A stretch of 58,173 nt of DNA from Actinomycetes bacterium. GTDB lineage: Bacteria; Actinomycetota; Acidimicrobiia; Acidimicrobiales; RAAP-2. Position numbers and translations under genes: made by a program. Every line of letters starts with the position of its first letter. Position 1 is the stretch's first letter. The DNA lies in assembly GCA_021846325.1 (NCBI GenBank), contig JAJZBX010000013.1, positions 1 through 58,173 of the forward strand, written 5' to 3'. Positions 43,492 through 52,032 of the stretch are shown one piece after another. The notes beneath the pieces are model-generated. The model was not told the DNA's origin. It did no database searches and worked only from the letters and a program-made list of their open reading frames with translations.

Positions 43492-44884
43492 ATTCGCCCG
43501 GGCCGAACCGAGGGGTGAGCGCGGTCGTGTCGCGCGCTCGCGCGGCGCCCCGCCAGACCCCGAGGGCGTAGGCGACGTCGTCGGCGACTCCGAGCGCGAC
43601 GTCACCCACCGTGACGCGGTGGGCGCGAAAGCGCCAGAGCGTGCCCAGGGCGAACAGCGCGAGCGCGCGTCGGCGCAGGCGCGGCGCTACGGCGGCGGCG
43701 AGGACGAGTGGGCCGTACGTGCGCACGACCGCGCGGGCGCTGGGGCCGATGGTCCCGGCGAGGGCGCGCGCGAGCAGCGTACCGGTGGCGCGCGTTCGTC
43801 GCGCCTCGACGGGTAGGGCGCGGTGGATGCGACCGGCGAGCCAGATGACGGCCAGGGCGGCCGTCGTGAGCTGTCCCGCCGCGAGGCTCGTCGTGATCGC
43901 GAGCGTGCTCTCGTCGAGTACCACGGGGGCGACCCGGGACCCGTGTCGCGCACCCAGGGCCGCCGCGGAGGCGCCGTAGGCGACTCGCTGGGCCCACCAC
44001 GCGAGCCACGTGGCGCGCGCCTCGTGGGCGACGCTCACGGCGCCGTCGTAGCGCACGAGCCACCCAGCGTCCAGGAGTCGCCACACGAGGTCGACGTCCT
44101 CACCGACCCGCAGCGCCTCGTCGAAGCCCGCGCCGAGCGCGTCGCGGCGCACGACGAGACAGGCGCTGGGCACGTAGGCGCGAGCACCGCCGGCGGTGAC
44201 CAGGCCGCTCGGCGCCCCGAGGTCGAGTGGAGAGAACTCGCGCTCGAAGCGCTCACGAAGGCGCCCCCCCGCGGCGCCACGAATGCGCGGGGCGCTCGCC
44301 GCGACGAGGGGATCGCCGAGCGCGGCGACGAGCGAGGTGGCCACGCGGCGCGCGTCCTCGAGCGTGACGTCGACGTCGATGAACCACAACAGGGGGCGTG
44401 TCGTCTCCGCGACGCCGGCGTTGCGCGCGGCGCCGGGACCGCGGTTCTCGGGCAGTCGCACGAGCCGGGCGCCGGCCCCCTCGGCGCAGGCGGCGACGGC
44501 TGGGGCGTCGAGTGAGCCGTCGTCGACGACCGTGACGGCGAAGCCGTGCAGTTCCCCGAGCAGTCGACCAAGGTGGGCCACGTCGTCGCGAACGGGCACC
44601 ACCACGTCGAGGCCGGTGACGTCGTCGACGATCGAGAAGCGGGGATGGACGAGTCCCTGATCGATCAGGGCGCGTGCGAGGGCGACGTCGCGTGACTGCA
44701 GCGCGTCGCCGGCGAGCCAGCGGTCAAAGGTGGCCCGCGCCGTTGGGCCGAGGCGGCGCACGCGCCACGGCGAGCCGCCGGTGATTAGCGTGGCGCTGAG
44801 CGTGGTCACCGCGCTCGCGTCGAGTCGGATGCCCGTGGGAACCTGGCGGTTCGTCGGGGGTGACGCGACGGGTAGAGGGCGCAC
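43463..44884 (-). CDS. mftF: Mycofactocin glycosyltransferase
   Basis: 473 residues from GTG 44884; the frame is open further, but that would run through mftA. GT2 fold: GLDVVVPVRDD, VTVVDDGSLD, NRGPGAARNAG, the DxD-like FIDVDVTLE, and GEDVDLVWRLLDAGW. C-terminal hydrophobic helices (about 310-345 and 395-415) suggest membrane association. In mycobacteria MftF attaches a beta-1,4-glucan chain to premycofactocinol. It is the only mft gene on the minus strand and shares a 69-nt divergent promoter region with mftA. Confidence 0.87.
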   Translation of the reverse strand: MRPLPVASPPTNRQVPTGIRLDASAVTTLSATLITGGSPWRVRRLGPTARATFDRWLAGDALQSRDVALARALIDQGLVHPRFSIVDDVTGLDVVVPVRDDVAHLGRLLGELHGFAVTVVDDGSLDAPAVAACAEGAGARLVRLPENRGPGAARNAGVAETTRPLLWFIDVDVTLEDARRVATSLVAALGDPLVAASAPRIRGAAGGRLRERFEREFSPLDLGAPSGLVTAGGARAYVPSACLVVRRDALGAGFDEALRVGEDVDLVWRLLDAGWLVRYDGAVSVAHEARATWLAWWAQRVAYGASAAALGARHGSRVAPVVLDESTLAITTSLAAGQLTTAALAVIWLAGRIHRALPVEARRTRATGTLLARALAGTIGPSARAVVRTYGPLVLAAAVAPRLRRRALALFALGTLWRFRAHRVTVGDVALGVADDVAYALGVWRGAARARDTTALTPRFGPGESRNARRRAR

Positions 44885-44905
44885 GCTGAGAGTATTCCAG
44901 AGACA

Positions 44906-44932
44906 CTGGCGAAGTGGACCGTGAGTCGCCAG
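44906..44932. promoter_or_regulatory. Inverted repeat in the mftF-mftA divergent region
   Basis: CTGGCGA-N13-TCGCCAG, 22 nt before the mftA start and 21 nt beyond the mftF GTG. Centred in the only gap between divergent units, it could be the site of a mycofactocin regulator (MftR is TetR type) or a leader hairpin. No regulator gene is adjacent. Confidence 0.45.
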
Positions 44933-44953
44933 AATGGGAGTCGAGGAGGATCG

Positions 44954-45067
44954 ATGCCAACCCAAATCACCGAGCCCGTTATCGAGACCGAAGAGGAAGT
45001 GCTTGAGGAGGCCATCGAGTTGCTCGTCGAGGAGGTTTCGATCGACGGCCTCTGCGGCGTGTACTAA
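44954..45067 (+). CDS. mftA: Mycofactocin precursor peptide
   Basis: 37 residues, ending in the diagnostic IDGLCGVY (usual form IDGMCGVY). The final Val-Tyr is what MftC decarboxylates and crosslinks to build the redox cofactor. The body is an acidic helix (ETEEEVLEEAIELLVEE) that serves as the leader bound by MftB. GAGGAGGA lies four bases before the ATG. mftB follows after 3 nt. It is too short for usual gene-length cutoffs and easily missed. Confidence 0.95.
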   Translation: MPTQITEPVIETEEEVLEEAIELLVEEVSIDGLCGVY

Positions 45068-45070
45068 GTC

Positions 45071-45349
45071 GTGTCGCAGGCCGCGCGTGGCTTCGCGCTG
45101 GATGGACGCTGGGCGCTCGACGAGCGCGTCTCGCTGCGCGATGAACGCTTCGGCGCACTGGCGTATCACCACGGCAACCGTCGCCTCACCTTCTTGAAGT
45201 CACCAACCCTCGTTGCGCTCGTGCGCGCCTTGGGCGACTTCGACTCCGTTGACGCCGCGCTGGGCGCCCTGGTGGCCGAGGGCGATCGCGACCGGTACGC
45301 CCGGGCCCTCGAGCGCCTCGCCGAATCTGAGATGCTCCGTGAGCGTTGA
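45071..45349 (+). CDS. mftB: Mycofactocin precursor-binding chaperone (RRE protein)
   Basis: 92 residues from GTG 45071, 3 nt after mftA. The PqqD-like RRE fold pattern is seen: FALDGRWALDERVSLRDERFGALAYHHGNRRLTFLKSP, with the central strand GALAYHHGNRRLTFLKSP and C-terminal helices. It binds MftA and presents it to MftC. It overlaps the mftC start by 11 nt. Confidence 0.92.
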   Translation: MSQAARGFALDGRWALDERVSLRDERFGALAYHHGNRRLTFLKSPTLVALVRALGDFDSVDAALGALVAEGDRDRYARALERLAESEMLRER

Positions 45350-46460
45350 CTCGTCGCTGCGCGACCACTTCGAACGGGGCCTCGACGCGCCCATCTGTCT
45401 GACGTGGGAGTTGACCTACGCGTGCAATCTGTCGTGCGCGCACTGTCTCTCGGCCTCGGGCCGGCGCGATCCCCGCGAACTATCGACGACGCGCGCACTG
45501 GCGTTCATTGACGAGGTCGCCGATATTGGGGTCTTTTACCTCAACGTCGGCGGCGGTGAGCCGATGATCCGACGAGACTTCTTCGACCTGCTGGAGCGCG
45601 CCATCGATCGTCACGTGGGCGTGAAGTTCTCGACGAACGGCACGCGCGTGGACGCGGCGGCGGCGGCGCGCCTGGCGTCGATGGACTACCTCGATATCCA
45701 GGTCTCCCTCGACGGCGCCGACGCCGCCACCAACGACCGCCTGCGCGGCGCGGGCAGCTACGCGGCCGCGAGGCGCGCGATGGAGCACCTGGCCGACGCG
45801 GACTTCGGAGCGTTCAAGATCTCGGTGGTGGTCACGCACGAGAACGCGACCCAGCTCGATCGCTTCGCCGCTATCGCCGATCACTACGGCGCCCAGCTGC
45901 GTCTGACCCGACTGCGCCCCTCGGGACGCGGCGTCGACGCGTGGGCCGACCTGCACCCGACGCGCGAGCAGAATCGAGCGCTCTACCACTGGCTGGTCGA
46001 TCACCCGACCGTCTTGACCGGCGACTCGTTCTTCCACCTCGCACCGCTCGGCCAACCCCTGGCGGGCCTCAACCTCTGCGGCGCCGGGCGCATCGTGTGC
46101 CTGGTCGATCCGGTGGGCGACGTCTACGCGTGCCCCTTCGTCATTCACGACCGATTTCGCGCCGGGTCGATCCTCGATCGGGGCTTCGCCGATCTCTGGC
46201 GAACGAGCGAACTGTTCGGGGCCATGCGAGAACCCGGCCACGCCGGCGCCTGCGGCGAATGCGGCGCCTACGACGCCTGTCGCGGCGGGTGCCTCGCGGC
46301 CAAGTTCTTCACGGGGCTCGAGCTCGACGATCCCGATCCCGAGTGCGTCCTCGGCCACGGCGAGGTGGCACTCGCCACGAGGGTCGCGATCGGGCCACGA
46401 CCGAGTCCCGACCACTCGCGGCGCCGCACGTCGATGCCGCTCTACCAAGCCCTCGGATAG
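45339..46460 (+). CDS. mftC: Mycofactocin radical SAM maturase
   Basis: 373 residues from GTG 45339. The radical SAM cluster motif is CNLSCAHC (C29, C33, C36), followed by GGGEPMIR. The SPASM C-terminus holds auxiliary cluster ligands: NLCGAGRIVC, YACPF, CGECGAYDACRGGC and PDPEC. MftC decarboxylates the C-terminal Tyr of MftA and forms the Val-Tyr C-C bond. It sits in the canonical order A-B-C-D. Confidence 0.94.
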   Translation: MSVDSSLRDHFERGLDAPICLTWELTYACNLSCAHCLSASGRRDPRELSTTRALAFIDEVADIGVFYLNVGGGEPMIRRDFFDLLERAIDRHVGVKFSTNGTRVDAAAAARLASMDYLDIQVSLDGADAATNDRLRGAGSYAAARRAMEHLADADFGAFKISVVVTHENATQLDRFAAIADHYGAQLRLTRLRPSGRGVDAWADLHPTREQNRALYHWLVDHPTVLTGDSFFHLAPLGQPLAGLNLCGAGRIVCLVDPVGDVYACPFVIHDRFRAGSILDRGFADLWRTSELFGAMREPGHAGACGECGAYDACRGGCLAAKFFTGLELDDPDPECVLGHGEVALATRVAIGPRPSPDHSRRRTSMPLYQALG

Positions 46461-46485
46461 TCTCGGTTCTTACCGAGGGGGTCAC

Positions 46486-47658
46486 GTGGGCAACAAGTGG
46501 TTCGAGACCGTCGCGGTCGCCCAGCGCCGAGCGCAGCGACGTCTGCCGCGATCGGTCTACGGGGCCCTGATCGCGGGGTCCGAGAAGGGTCTGAGCGCGC
46601 TCGATAACCTCGACGCCTTCGACGAGCTGGGTTTTGCCCCGCACGTGGCCGGGGCCCCGGAAAGTCGAGACCTGTCGACGACCGTGCTCGGTCAGGCCGT
46701 GTCGATGCCCGTCGTGCTTTCGCCGACCGGCGTGCAGGCGGTGCACCCGCAAGGCGAGGTGGCCGTGGCGCGTGCGGCGGCGGCGCGCGGGGTCCTCATG
46801 GGACTGAGTTCGTTCGCGAGCCAGCCCATCGAGGCGGTCACGCGCGTCCATGGTCAGGTGCTCTTTCAGCTCTACTGGTCGGGCACCCGTGACGAGATGA
46901 TCCAGCGCCTCGAGCGCGCCCGCGCGGCCGGGGCGGTCGGGGTGATCTTGACGCTCGATTGGTCCTTTGCTCACGGGCGCGACTGGGGGAGCCCGTGGAT
47001 CCCCGAGCGGATGGACCTTCGCGCGATGGTGCGCCTCGCGCCCGAGGCACTGGCGCGACCCGCCTGGACGTGGTCCTTTGCCAAGACCGGGCACTTGCCC
47101 AGTCTGTCGACACCGAACCTGGCCGCGCCGGGCGCACCGGCCCCGACGTTCTTTGGCGCCTACGGGGAGTGGATGCAGAGTCCGCCAGCCAGCTGGCAAG
47201 ACGTCGCCTGGCTCGTCGCCCAGTGGGGCGGCCCGCTGCTCGTCAAGGGCGTGTGCCGCGTCGACGACGCCAAGCGCGTGGTCGACGCCGGTGCGACGGC
47301 GCTGTCGGTGTCCAATCACGGCGGCAACAACCTCGACGGCACACCCGCCTCGATTCGCGCGCTCAGCGCCATCGCCGAGGCCGTCGGCGATGAGGTGGAG
47401 GTGCTCGTCGACGGGGGCGTACGTCGCGGTGGTGACGTCGTCAAGGCGCTCGCCCTCGGCGCGCGAGCGGTGATGATCGGCCGGGCCTACCTGTGGGGCC
47501 TGGCGGCCAACGGGCAGGCCGGCGTCGAGAACGTCCTCGACGTGCTGCGCGGTGGCATCGACTCGACCCTGCGCGGACTCGGCCGCGCCAGCGTGGGCGA
47601 GTTGGGTCGCGAGGACGTCGTGGTGCCCCCGGGCTTTACGCGGAGCCTCGGCTCGTGA
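46486..47658 (+). CDS. mftD: FMN-dependent mycofactocin biosynthesis dehydrogenase
   Basis: 390 residues from GTG 46486. An alpha-hydroxy-acid-oxidase TIM barrel with SPTGVQAVHPQGE, the catalytic NHGGNNLDGTPAS and the FMN phosphate site DGGVRRGGDVVKALALGARAVMIGRAY (in part GGVRRGGDVVKA). MftD oxidatively deaminates the released AHDP intermediate to premycofactocin. In mycobacteria MftE first frees AHDP; no mftE is in this window. Stop overlaps the SDR GTG. Confidence 0.93.
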   Translation: MGNKWFETVAVAQRRAQRRLPRSVYGALIAGSEKGLSALDNLDAFDELGFAPHVAGAPESRDLSTTVLGQAVSMPVVLSPTGVQAVHPQGEVAVARAAAARGVLMGLSSFASQPIEAVTRVHGQVLFQLYWSGTRDEMIQRLERARAAGAVGVILTLDWSFAHGRDWGSPWIPERMDLRAMVRLAPEALARPAWTWSFAKTGHLPSLSTPNLAAPGAPAPTFFGAYGEWMQSPPASWQDVAWLVAQWGGPLLVKGVCRVDDAKRVVDAGATALSVSNHGGNNLDGTPASIRALSAIAEAVGDEVEVLVDGGVRRGGDVVKALALGARAVMIGRAYLWGLAANGQAGVENVLDVLRGGIDSTLRGLGRASVGELGREDVVVPPGFTRSLGS

Positions 47659-48440
47659 AGCGCGTGGCGATCGTTACCGGGGCCGCGCGCGGCATCGGGG
47701 CAGCCACGGTGGACGCCCTGGTCAACGAGGGCTACCACGTCGTGGCGGTCGACCGGTGTCGCGACATCCCCGAGGTGCCCTACGCGCTCGCGACGCCGGC
47801 GGAACTCGACTCGGTCGTGGCCCGCCACGGTGACGCGGTGCTGGGCCTGGTGGGCGACGTGCGCAGCGCCAGCGACATGAGCCTCGCCGTTGAGACCGCG
47901 ACGCGTCACTTCGGACGACTCGACGCGGTGGTGGCGGCGGCGGGTGTCGTGGGCGCCGGTGGTCCCGTCTGGGGGATCACCGACGGTGCGTGGGACGCGG
48001 TGTGGTCGGTGAACGTGCTCGGCGTTCGCCGTCTGGTCGAAGCCGCGGCGCCGGTGCTGATCGAGCGCGGCGCTTCATCGCACCCGCGCGTCGTGGCCGT
48101 CGCGTCGGCCGCCGGCACCCAGGGACTGCGCCACCTGGCCGCGTACTCGGCGGCCAAGCACGCCGTGGTGGGCTTCGTGCGCGCGGCGGCCATGGACCTC
48201 GCCGAGTATGGCGTGACGGCCAACGTCGTCAGCCCCGGCTCGACGCGCACCGCCATGCTGGACGCCTCGGCGCGCGTCTACGGTCTCGAGGACGCTGAGG
48301 CCTTCGCGCGTCAGCAGCCCATTGGGCGACTGCTCGAGCCGCTCGAGGTGGCCGCGGCCATTGCGTGGCTGTGCTCGCCTGCGTCGTCGGCGATCACCGG
48401 TGCCGTGGTCGCGGTGGACGGTGGGATGACCGTCTCGTGA
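47655..48440 (+). CDS. Mycofactocin-coupled SDR oxidoreductase
   Basis: 261 residues from GTG 47655, overlapping the mftD stop (GTGA). NAD-binding TGAARGIGAA, AAAGVVGAGG, and catalytic Ser (VASAAG) with YSAAKHAV. The insert EVPYALATPAELDSVVARHG after the first beta-alpha unit is typical of SDRs that keep NAD bound and are reoxidised by mycofactocin. Probably a carveol-dehydrogenase-like or Mft-locus SDR; substrate unknown. Confidence 0.88.
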   Translation: MKRVAIVTGAARGIGAATVDALVNEGYHVVAVDRCRDIPEVPYALATPAELDSVVARHGDAVLGLVGDVRSASDMSLAVETATRHFGRLDAVVAAAGVVGAGGPVWGITDGAWDAVWSVNVLGVRRLVEAAAPVLIERGASSHPRVVAVASAAGTQGLRHLAAYSAAKHAVVGFVRAAAMDLAEYGVTANVVSPGSTRTAMLDASARVYGLEDAEAFARQQPIGRLLEPLEVAAAIAWLCSPASSAITGAVVAVDGGMTVS

Positions 48441-48506
48441 GTTGGCTCGCGATGCGATAGCGTCGTCAACGCGACGTTCCGGTCGCTTCGTGAATCGAGG
48501 TCCTCG

Positions 48507-49964
48507 TTGTCCGAACTCCAGGTGCCTGGCCGCATCGTCATCCTCGGAGCCGGGTCGGTGGCCCAGTGTCTGCTGCCCCTCCTGCTCGATCACTTCTCCC
48601 TGGACCCCTCGAGCGTCACCGTGCTGGAGAGTCGAGACAACCGCGATCGACTGCGCTCGTCGATCGAGCGCGGCGTTCACTACGAGACCGTGACCATTGC
48701 GCCGGACAACCTGGTCGCGATACTCGACGCGCACCTGGGCGACGGCGACCTCTTGATCGACCTCGCCTGGAACATCGGACTGCTTGAGCTGCTCGACTGG
48801 TGTCGCGAGCACAACGTGCGCTACCTGAACACCTCGGTCGAGGTCTGGGATCCCTACGACGACCCCGCCGCGGTGGCGCCCCAGGACCGCACGCTCTACT
48901 GGCGCCACATGGCGCTGCGCCGCCAGGTCGCACGCTGGGGATCCAACGACGGGCCCTCGGCGGTGGTCGAGCACGGCGCCAATCCCGGACTGGTCAGCCA
49001 CTACGTGAAACAGGGCCTCACCGAGATCGCCGCGGCGGTGCTCGCCGACGGACTGCTCGCCGAGCGTCACGAAGCCATCGAGCGGGCCCTGGCCGTGGAG
49101 CGATTCAATGAATTGTCACAGCTGCTCGACGTGCGGGTCATCCACGTCGCCGAGCGCGACAGCCAAGTGAGCATCGAGCCCAAGCGGGTCGGCGAATTCG
49201 TCAATACCTGGTCGGTCGATGGTTTCTACGAAGAGGGCGTCGCCCCGGCCGAGATGGGCTGGGGGACCCACGAGAAGCGACTGCCCGCGCTCGCCCTGCG
49301 CCACGAGGGCGACGGGCCGCGCAACCAGATCTGCCTGGCCCAGATGGCCCACCAGACGCTGGTGCGCTCGACGGTGCCATCGGGCCCGATCGTCGGCATG
49401 GTCATCCGCCACGGCGAATCCTTCACCATCTGTGATCACCTGACGGTCTGGCGCGACGGACGCGCGGTCTATCGCCCGACGGTGCACTACGCCTACTGTC
49501 CCAGCGACGCCGCGTGGGCGAGCTTCGTCGAGCTCCAGGGCGCCCAGTACACCTACCCCGAGCGCCAGCGCATCATGAACGACGACATCGTTGCGGGCCG
49601 TGACGAGCTCGGCGTCCTGCTGATGGGCCACCCGTACGGGTCGTGGTGGACGGGGATGCGCACGACCATCGACGAGGCGCGCCTGGTCGCGCCCCACCAG
49701 AACGCGACCACGGTGCAGGTCGCGGCGTCGATCCTCGGCGCCGTCGACTGGCTGTTGCGCGCACCGCGCGAGGGCGTGCGAGTGCCCGACGAGCTGCCCT
49801 GGCGCGAGGTGCTGGCGGTGGCGACACCCTACGTGGGCACCACCTGGTCGGGCCGGATCGACTGGGATCCCGTCTCGACCCGGGCCGACTGGTTCGATCA
49901 GTGGAACGGGCGCGAGCTCGACCGCGACGACCCGTGGCAGTTCACGAACTTCCAGCTGCCCTAG
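48507..49964 (+). CDS. hss: Homospermidine synthase
   Basis: 485 residues from TTG 48507 with CGAGG upstream. NAD-binding GRIVILGAGSVAQCLLPLLL, then DLLIDLAWN, NTSVEVWDP and AVVEHGANPGLVSHYVKQGL, which match bacterial Hss of the saccharopine dehydrogenase superfamily. It makes sym-homospermidine from two putrescines (or spermidine plus putrescine) with NAD as a prosthetic hydride carrier. No other polyamine genes are adjacent. Confidence 0.9.
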   Translation: MSELQVPGRIVILGAGSVAQCLLPLLLDHFSLDPSSVTVLESRDNRDRLRSSIERGVHYETVTIAPDNLVAILDAHLGDGDLLIDLAWNIGLLELLDWCREHNVRYLNTSVEVWDPYDDPAAVAPQDRTLYWRHMALRRQVARWGSNDGPSAVVEHGANPGLVSHYVKQGLTEIAAAVLADGLLAERHEAIERALAVERFNELSQLLDVRVIHVAERDSQVSIEPKRVGEFVNTWSVDGFYEEGVAPAEMGWGTHEKRLPALALRHEGDGPRNQICLAQMAHQTLVRSTVPSGPIVGMVIRHGESFTICDHLTVWRDGRAVYRPTVHYAYCPSDAAWASFVELQGAQYTYPERQRIMNDDIVAGRDELGVLLMGHPYGSWWTGMRTTIDEARLVAPHQNATTVQVAASILGAVDWLLRAPREGVRVPDELPWREVLAVATPYVGTTWSGRIDWDPVSTRADWFDQWNGRELDRDDPWQFTNFQLP

Positions 49965-49985
49965 CCCCGGCCAACCCGCAAGCCC

Positions 49986-50036
49986 ATACCCTCCCCGGGT
50001 ATGTTCGGGGTTGCGCGTTGATACCCCAGGGGGTAT
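49986..50036. promoter_or_regulatory. Two CsoR/CstR-type operators
   Basis: ATACCC-TCCCC-GGGTAT (49986-50002) and ATACCCCAGGGGGTAT (50021-50036) lie 35 bp centre to centre in front of the SQR gene. G/C runs flanked by ATA/TAT are the classical sites of CsoR-family repressors; CstR sites have the same ATACCC...GGGTAT form. A CstR-like gene is the third of this operon, so feedback repression is expected. Confidence 0.8.
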
Positions 50037-50088
50037 ACTGCAACGGTACCGCAGAGCGGCGCTACCGGTCAGGGTTGAAGGGGTGAGC

Positions 50089-51546
50089 ATGGCGAAGGTC
50101 GTGATAGTGGGGGCCGGCATAGCCGGGCACACGGCGGCGTTGCACCTTCGGCGGCGCCTGGGTCGCGACCACCAGGTCGTGGTGGTGTCGCCGAACTCGA
50201 AGTGGAACTGGATTCCGTCGAACATCTGGGTCGGCGTCGGCAAGATGACCACCGACGAGGTCACCTTCGCGCTCGCACCGATCTATCGGCGCAAGGGCAT
50301 CACGTTCCATCAGGCGCTGGCGACCGAGTTGCACCCCGAGGGTTCGTCCGAGATCGACCAGCCCTACGTCACCGTGCGCTACACCGACCCCGAGCGCCTC
50401 GATCAGGTCGGAACGATCACCTACGACTACCTGGTGAACGCGACGGGACCCAAGTTGAACTTCGCCGCGACACCCGGGCTCGGGCCCGACGCCAACACCG
50501 TCTCGGTGTGCACGCCCGCGCACGCGGTGCAGGCCTCGGCGGCGCTGGCCGACGCCATCACCGCGATGCGCCAGGGCCAACGCCAGCGGCTGGTGGTCGG
50601 TGTCGGCCACGGGACGTGCACGTGCGAGGGCGCGGCCTTTGAGTACACCTTCAACGTCGAGCACGAGCTGCGCACGGCCGGCGTGCGCGACCTGGCGGAC
50701 GTGACCTACCTCACCAACGAGTTCGAGCTCGGCGACTTCGGGGTCGGCGGCATGGTCTTCACCCAGAACGGCTTCGAGACGACCAGCAAGCTCTGGACCG
50801 AATCACTCTTTCGCGAGCGCGACGTGAAGGCCGTCGTCCAGGCCCACGTCGAGCGCGTCGAGCCGGGCGTCATCCACTACGAACAGCTCGACGGCACCAA
50901 GAATGAACTGCCCTTTGACTTCGCGATGCTGCTGCCGCCCTTTCGTGGGGTGGACCTCAAGGCGTTCGACCGCGCCGGCGAGGACATCACCGGCGATCTG
51001 TTCCTCGCCAACGGCTTCATGAAGGTTGACGCCAACTACGCCGCCAAGCCCTACGACGAGTGGAGCGCCGCGGACTGGCCGAGCACCTACGAGTCGAGTC
51101 GTTTCCCCAACGTCTTCGCGGTGGGCATCGCCTTCGCCCCTCCGCACCAGATCTCGCGGCCGCGCACGAGTGCCAACGGCACGCTCATCACGCCGTCACC
51201 ACCGCGAACGGGCATGCCGTCGGGCGTCATGGGCAAGACCGTGGCCCTCACGATCATCGACCGCATTGCCCACGGCGCGTCCGCGCGCCCACGCGAGGCG
51301 TCGATGGCCGACATGGGTGCGGCCTGCGTCGCGTCGTCGGGCATGGGGCTGCGACGCGGCACGGCGGCCTCGATGACGATGTACCCGGTCGTGCCGGACT
51401 ACGACCGCTTCCCGGCCACGGGGCGCAGCACCAGGGACACCTTCGGGGAGATCGGCCTCGCGGGACACTGGATCAAGTACATGCTCCACGTGCTGTTCAT
51501 CTACAAGGCCAAGGCCCGGCCCCTCTGGTACCTGATCCCCGAATAG
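50089..51546 (+). CDS. Sulfide:quinone oxidoreductase-family flavoprotein
   Basis: 485 residues from ATG 50089 (AAGGGG upstream; GTG 50083 possible). FAD motif GAGIAGHTAALHLRRRLG, then WNWIPSNIWVGVGKM, GHGTCTCEGAAFEYTF with two Cys, DFAMLLPPFRG, and MGAACVASSGMG near the end with a further Cys. The C-terminal WIKYMLHVLFIYKAKARPLWYL looks like an amphipathic membrane-contact helix. Longer than typical SQR. The CstR-controlled context suggests sulfide oxidation to persulfide or polysulfide with quinone as acceptor; the SQR type is not settled. Confidence 0.82.
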   Translation: MAKVVIVGAGIAGHTAALHLRRRLGRDHQVVVVSPNSKWNWIPSNIWVGVGKMTTDEVTFALAPIYRRKGITFHQALATELHPEGSSEIDQPYVTVRYTDPERLDQVGTITYDYLVNATGPKLNFAATPGLGPDANTVSVCTPAHAVQASAALADAITAMRQGQRQRLVVGVGHGTCTCEGAAFEYTFNVEHELRTAGVRDLADVTYLTNEFELGDFGVGGMVFTQNGFETTSKLWTESLFRERDVKAVVQAHVERVEPGVIHYEQLDGTKNELPFDFAMLLPPFRGVDLKAFDRAGEDITGDLFLANGFMKVDANYAAKPYDEWSAADWPSTYESSRFPNVFAVGIAFAPPHQISRPRTSANGTLITPSPPRTGMPSGVMGKTVALTIIDRIAHGASARPREASMADMGAACVASSGMGLRRGTAASMTMYPVVPDYDRFPATGRSTRDTFGEIGLAGHWIKYMLHVLFIYKAKARPLWYLIPE

Positions 51547-51569
51547 TCGACAACGCACAAGGAGCAACG

Positions 51570-51716
51570 ATGGACAATGTCACAGCCGATATCCAGAACG
51601 CGCCGCTGCCGACGGCCCAGACCCTGCGTCGGCGCAATCACGTGGCCTACCAGGCGTGGCGCTTCGTGGCGCTGAACGTGCGATTCGTCACGATGATCTT
51701 CAAAGGAGACCACTGA
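51570..51716 (+). CDS. 48-residue microprotein between SQR and cstR
   Basis: 48 residues from ATG 51570, preceded by AAGGAG. An N-terminal polar part (TADIQNAPLPTAQTLRRRN) and a C-terminal helix HVAYQAWRFVALNVRFVTMIF, positively charged and aromatic, that could lie on or cross the membrane. No Cys. Its stop overlaps the cstR ATG (TGATG), so it is real and co-translated. Function unknown; an SQR membrane partner is a guess. Confidence 0.7.
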   Translation: MDNVTADIQNAPLPTAQTLRRRNHVAYQAWRFVALNVRFVTMIFKGDH

Positions 51717-52024
51717 TGTCCACCACACCCGCCAACGGCGTTCGCGTGACCGACGCCCACGTCCTGCAGGATCAAAAGCAGCTGCACGCGATCGTTACCC
51801 GCCTCAAGCGCGCCCACGGTCAGTTGGGGGCGGTCGTGCGCATGCTCGAGGAGGGGCGCTCCTGCGAGGACGTCATCACCCAGATGGCCGCCGTCAACAA
51901 GGCCATCAACACCGCCGCCTTCACCCTGATCTCGTCGAGCCTGAAGGAGTGCATCATCGATCCCGCCATCGACTCCGACGACGTCACCACCAAACTGCAA
52001 AAGCTCTTTTTGAGCCTGGCCTAA
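51716..52024 (+). CDS. cstR: CstR-like persulfide-sensing CsoR-family repressor
   Basis: 102 residues, all-helical CsoR/RcnR family: QLHAIVTRLKRAHGQLGAVVRML, EEGRSCEDVITQMAAVNKAI and LKECI. Two conserved Cys remain (C50, C79), but the copper-ligand His, four residues before the second Cys in CsoR, is Ser75 here. Loss of that His with both Cys kept is what separates CstR (sulfane-sulfur sensing by di- or polysulfide bridges) from copper sensors. It lies in an operon with SQR and CoADR-rhodanese behind two matching palindromes. Confidence 0.87.
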   Translation: MSTTPANGVRVTDAHVLQDQKQLHAIVTRLKRAHGQLGAVVRMLEEGRSCEDVITQMAAVNKAINTAAFTLISSSLKECIIDPAIDSDDVTTKLQKLFLSLA

Positions 52025-52032
52025 GGAGAAAC

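Noticed and set aside
43463..45172. mftF beginning as far up as 45172
   Set aside because: That would run antisense through mftA and into mftB; the family N-terminus fits GTG 44884.
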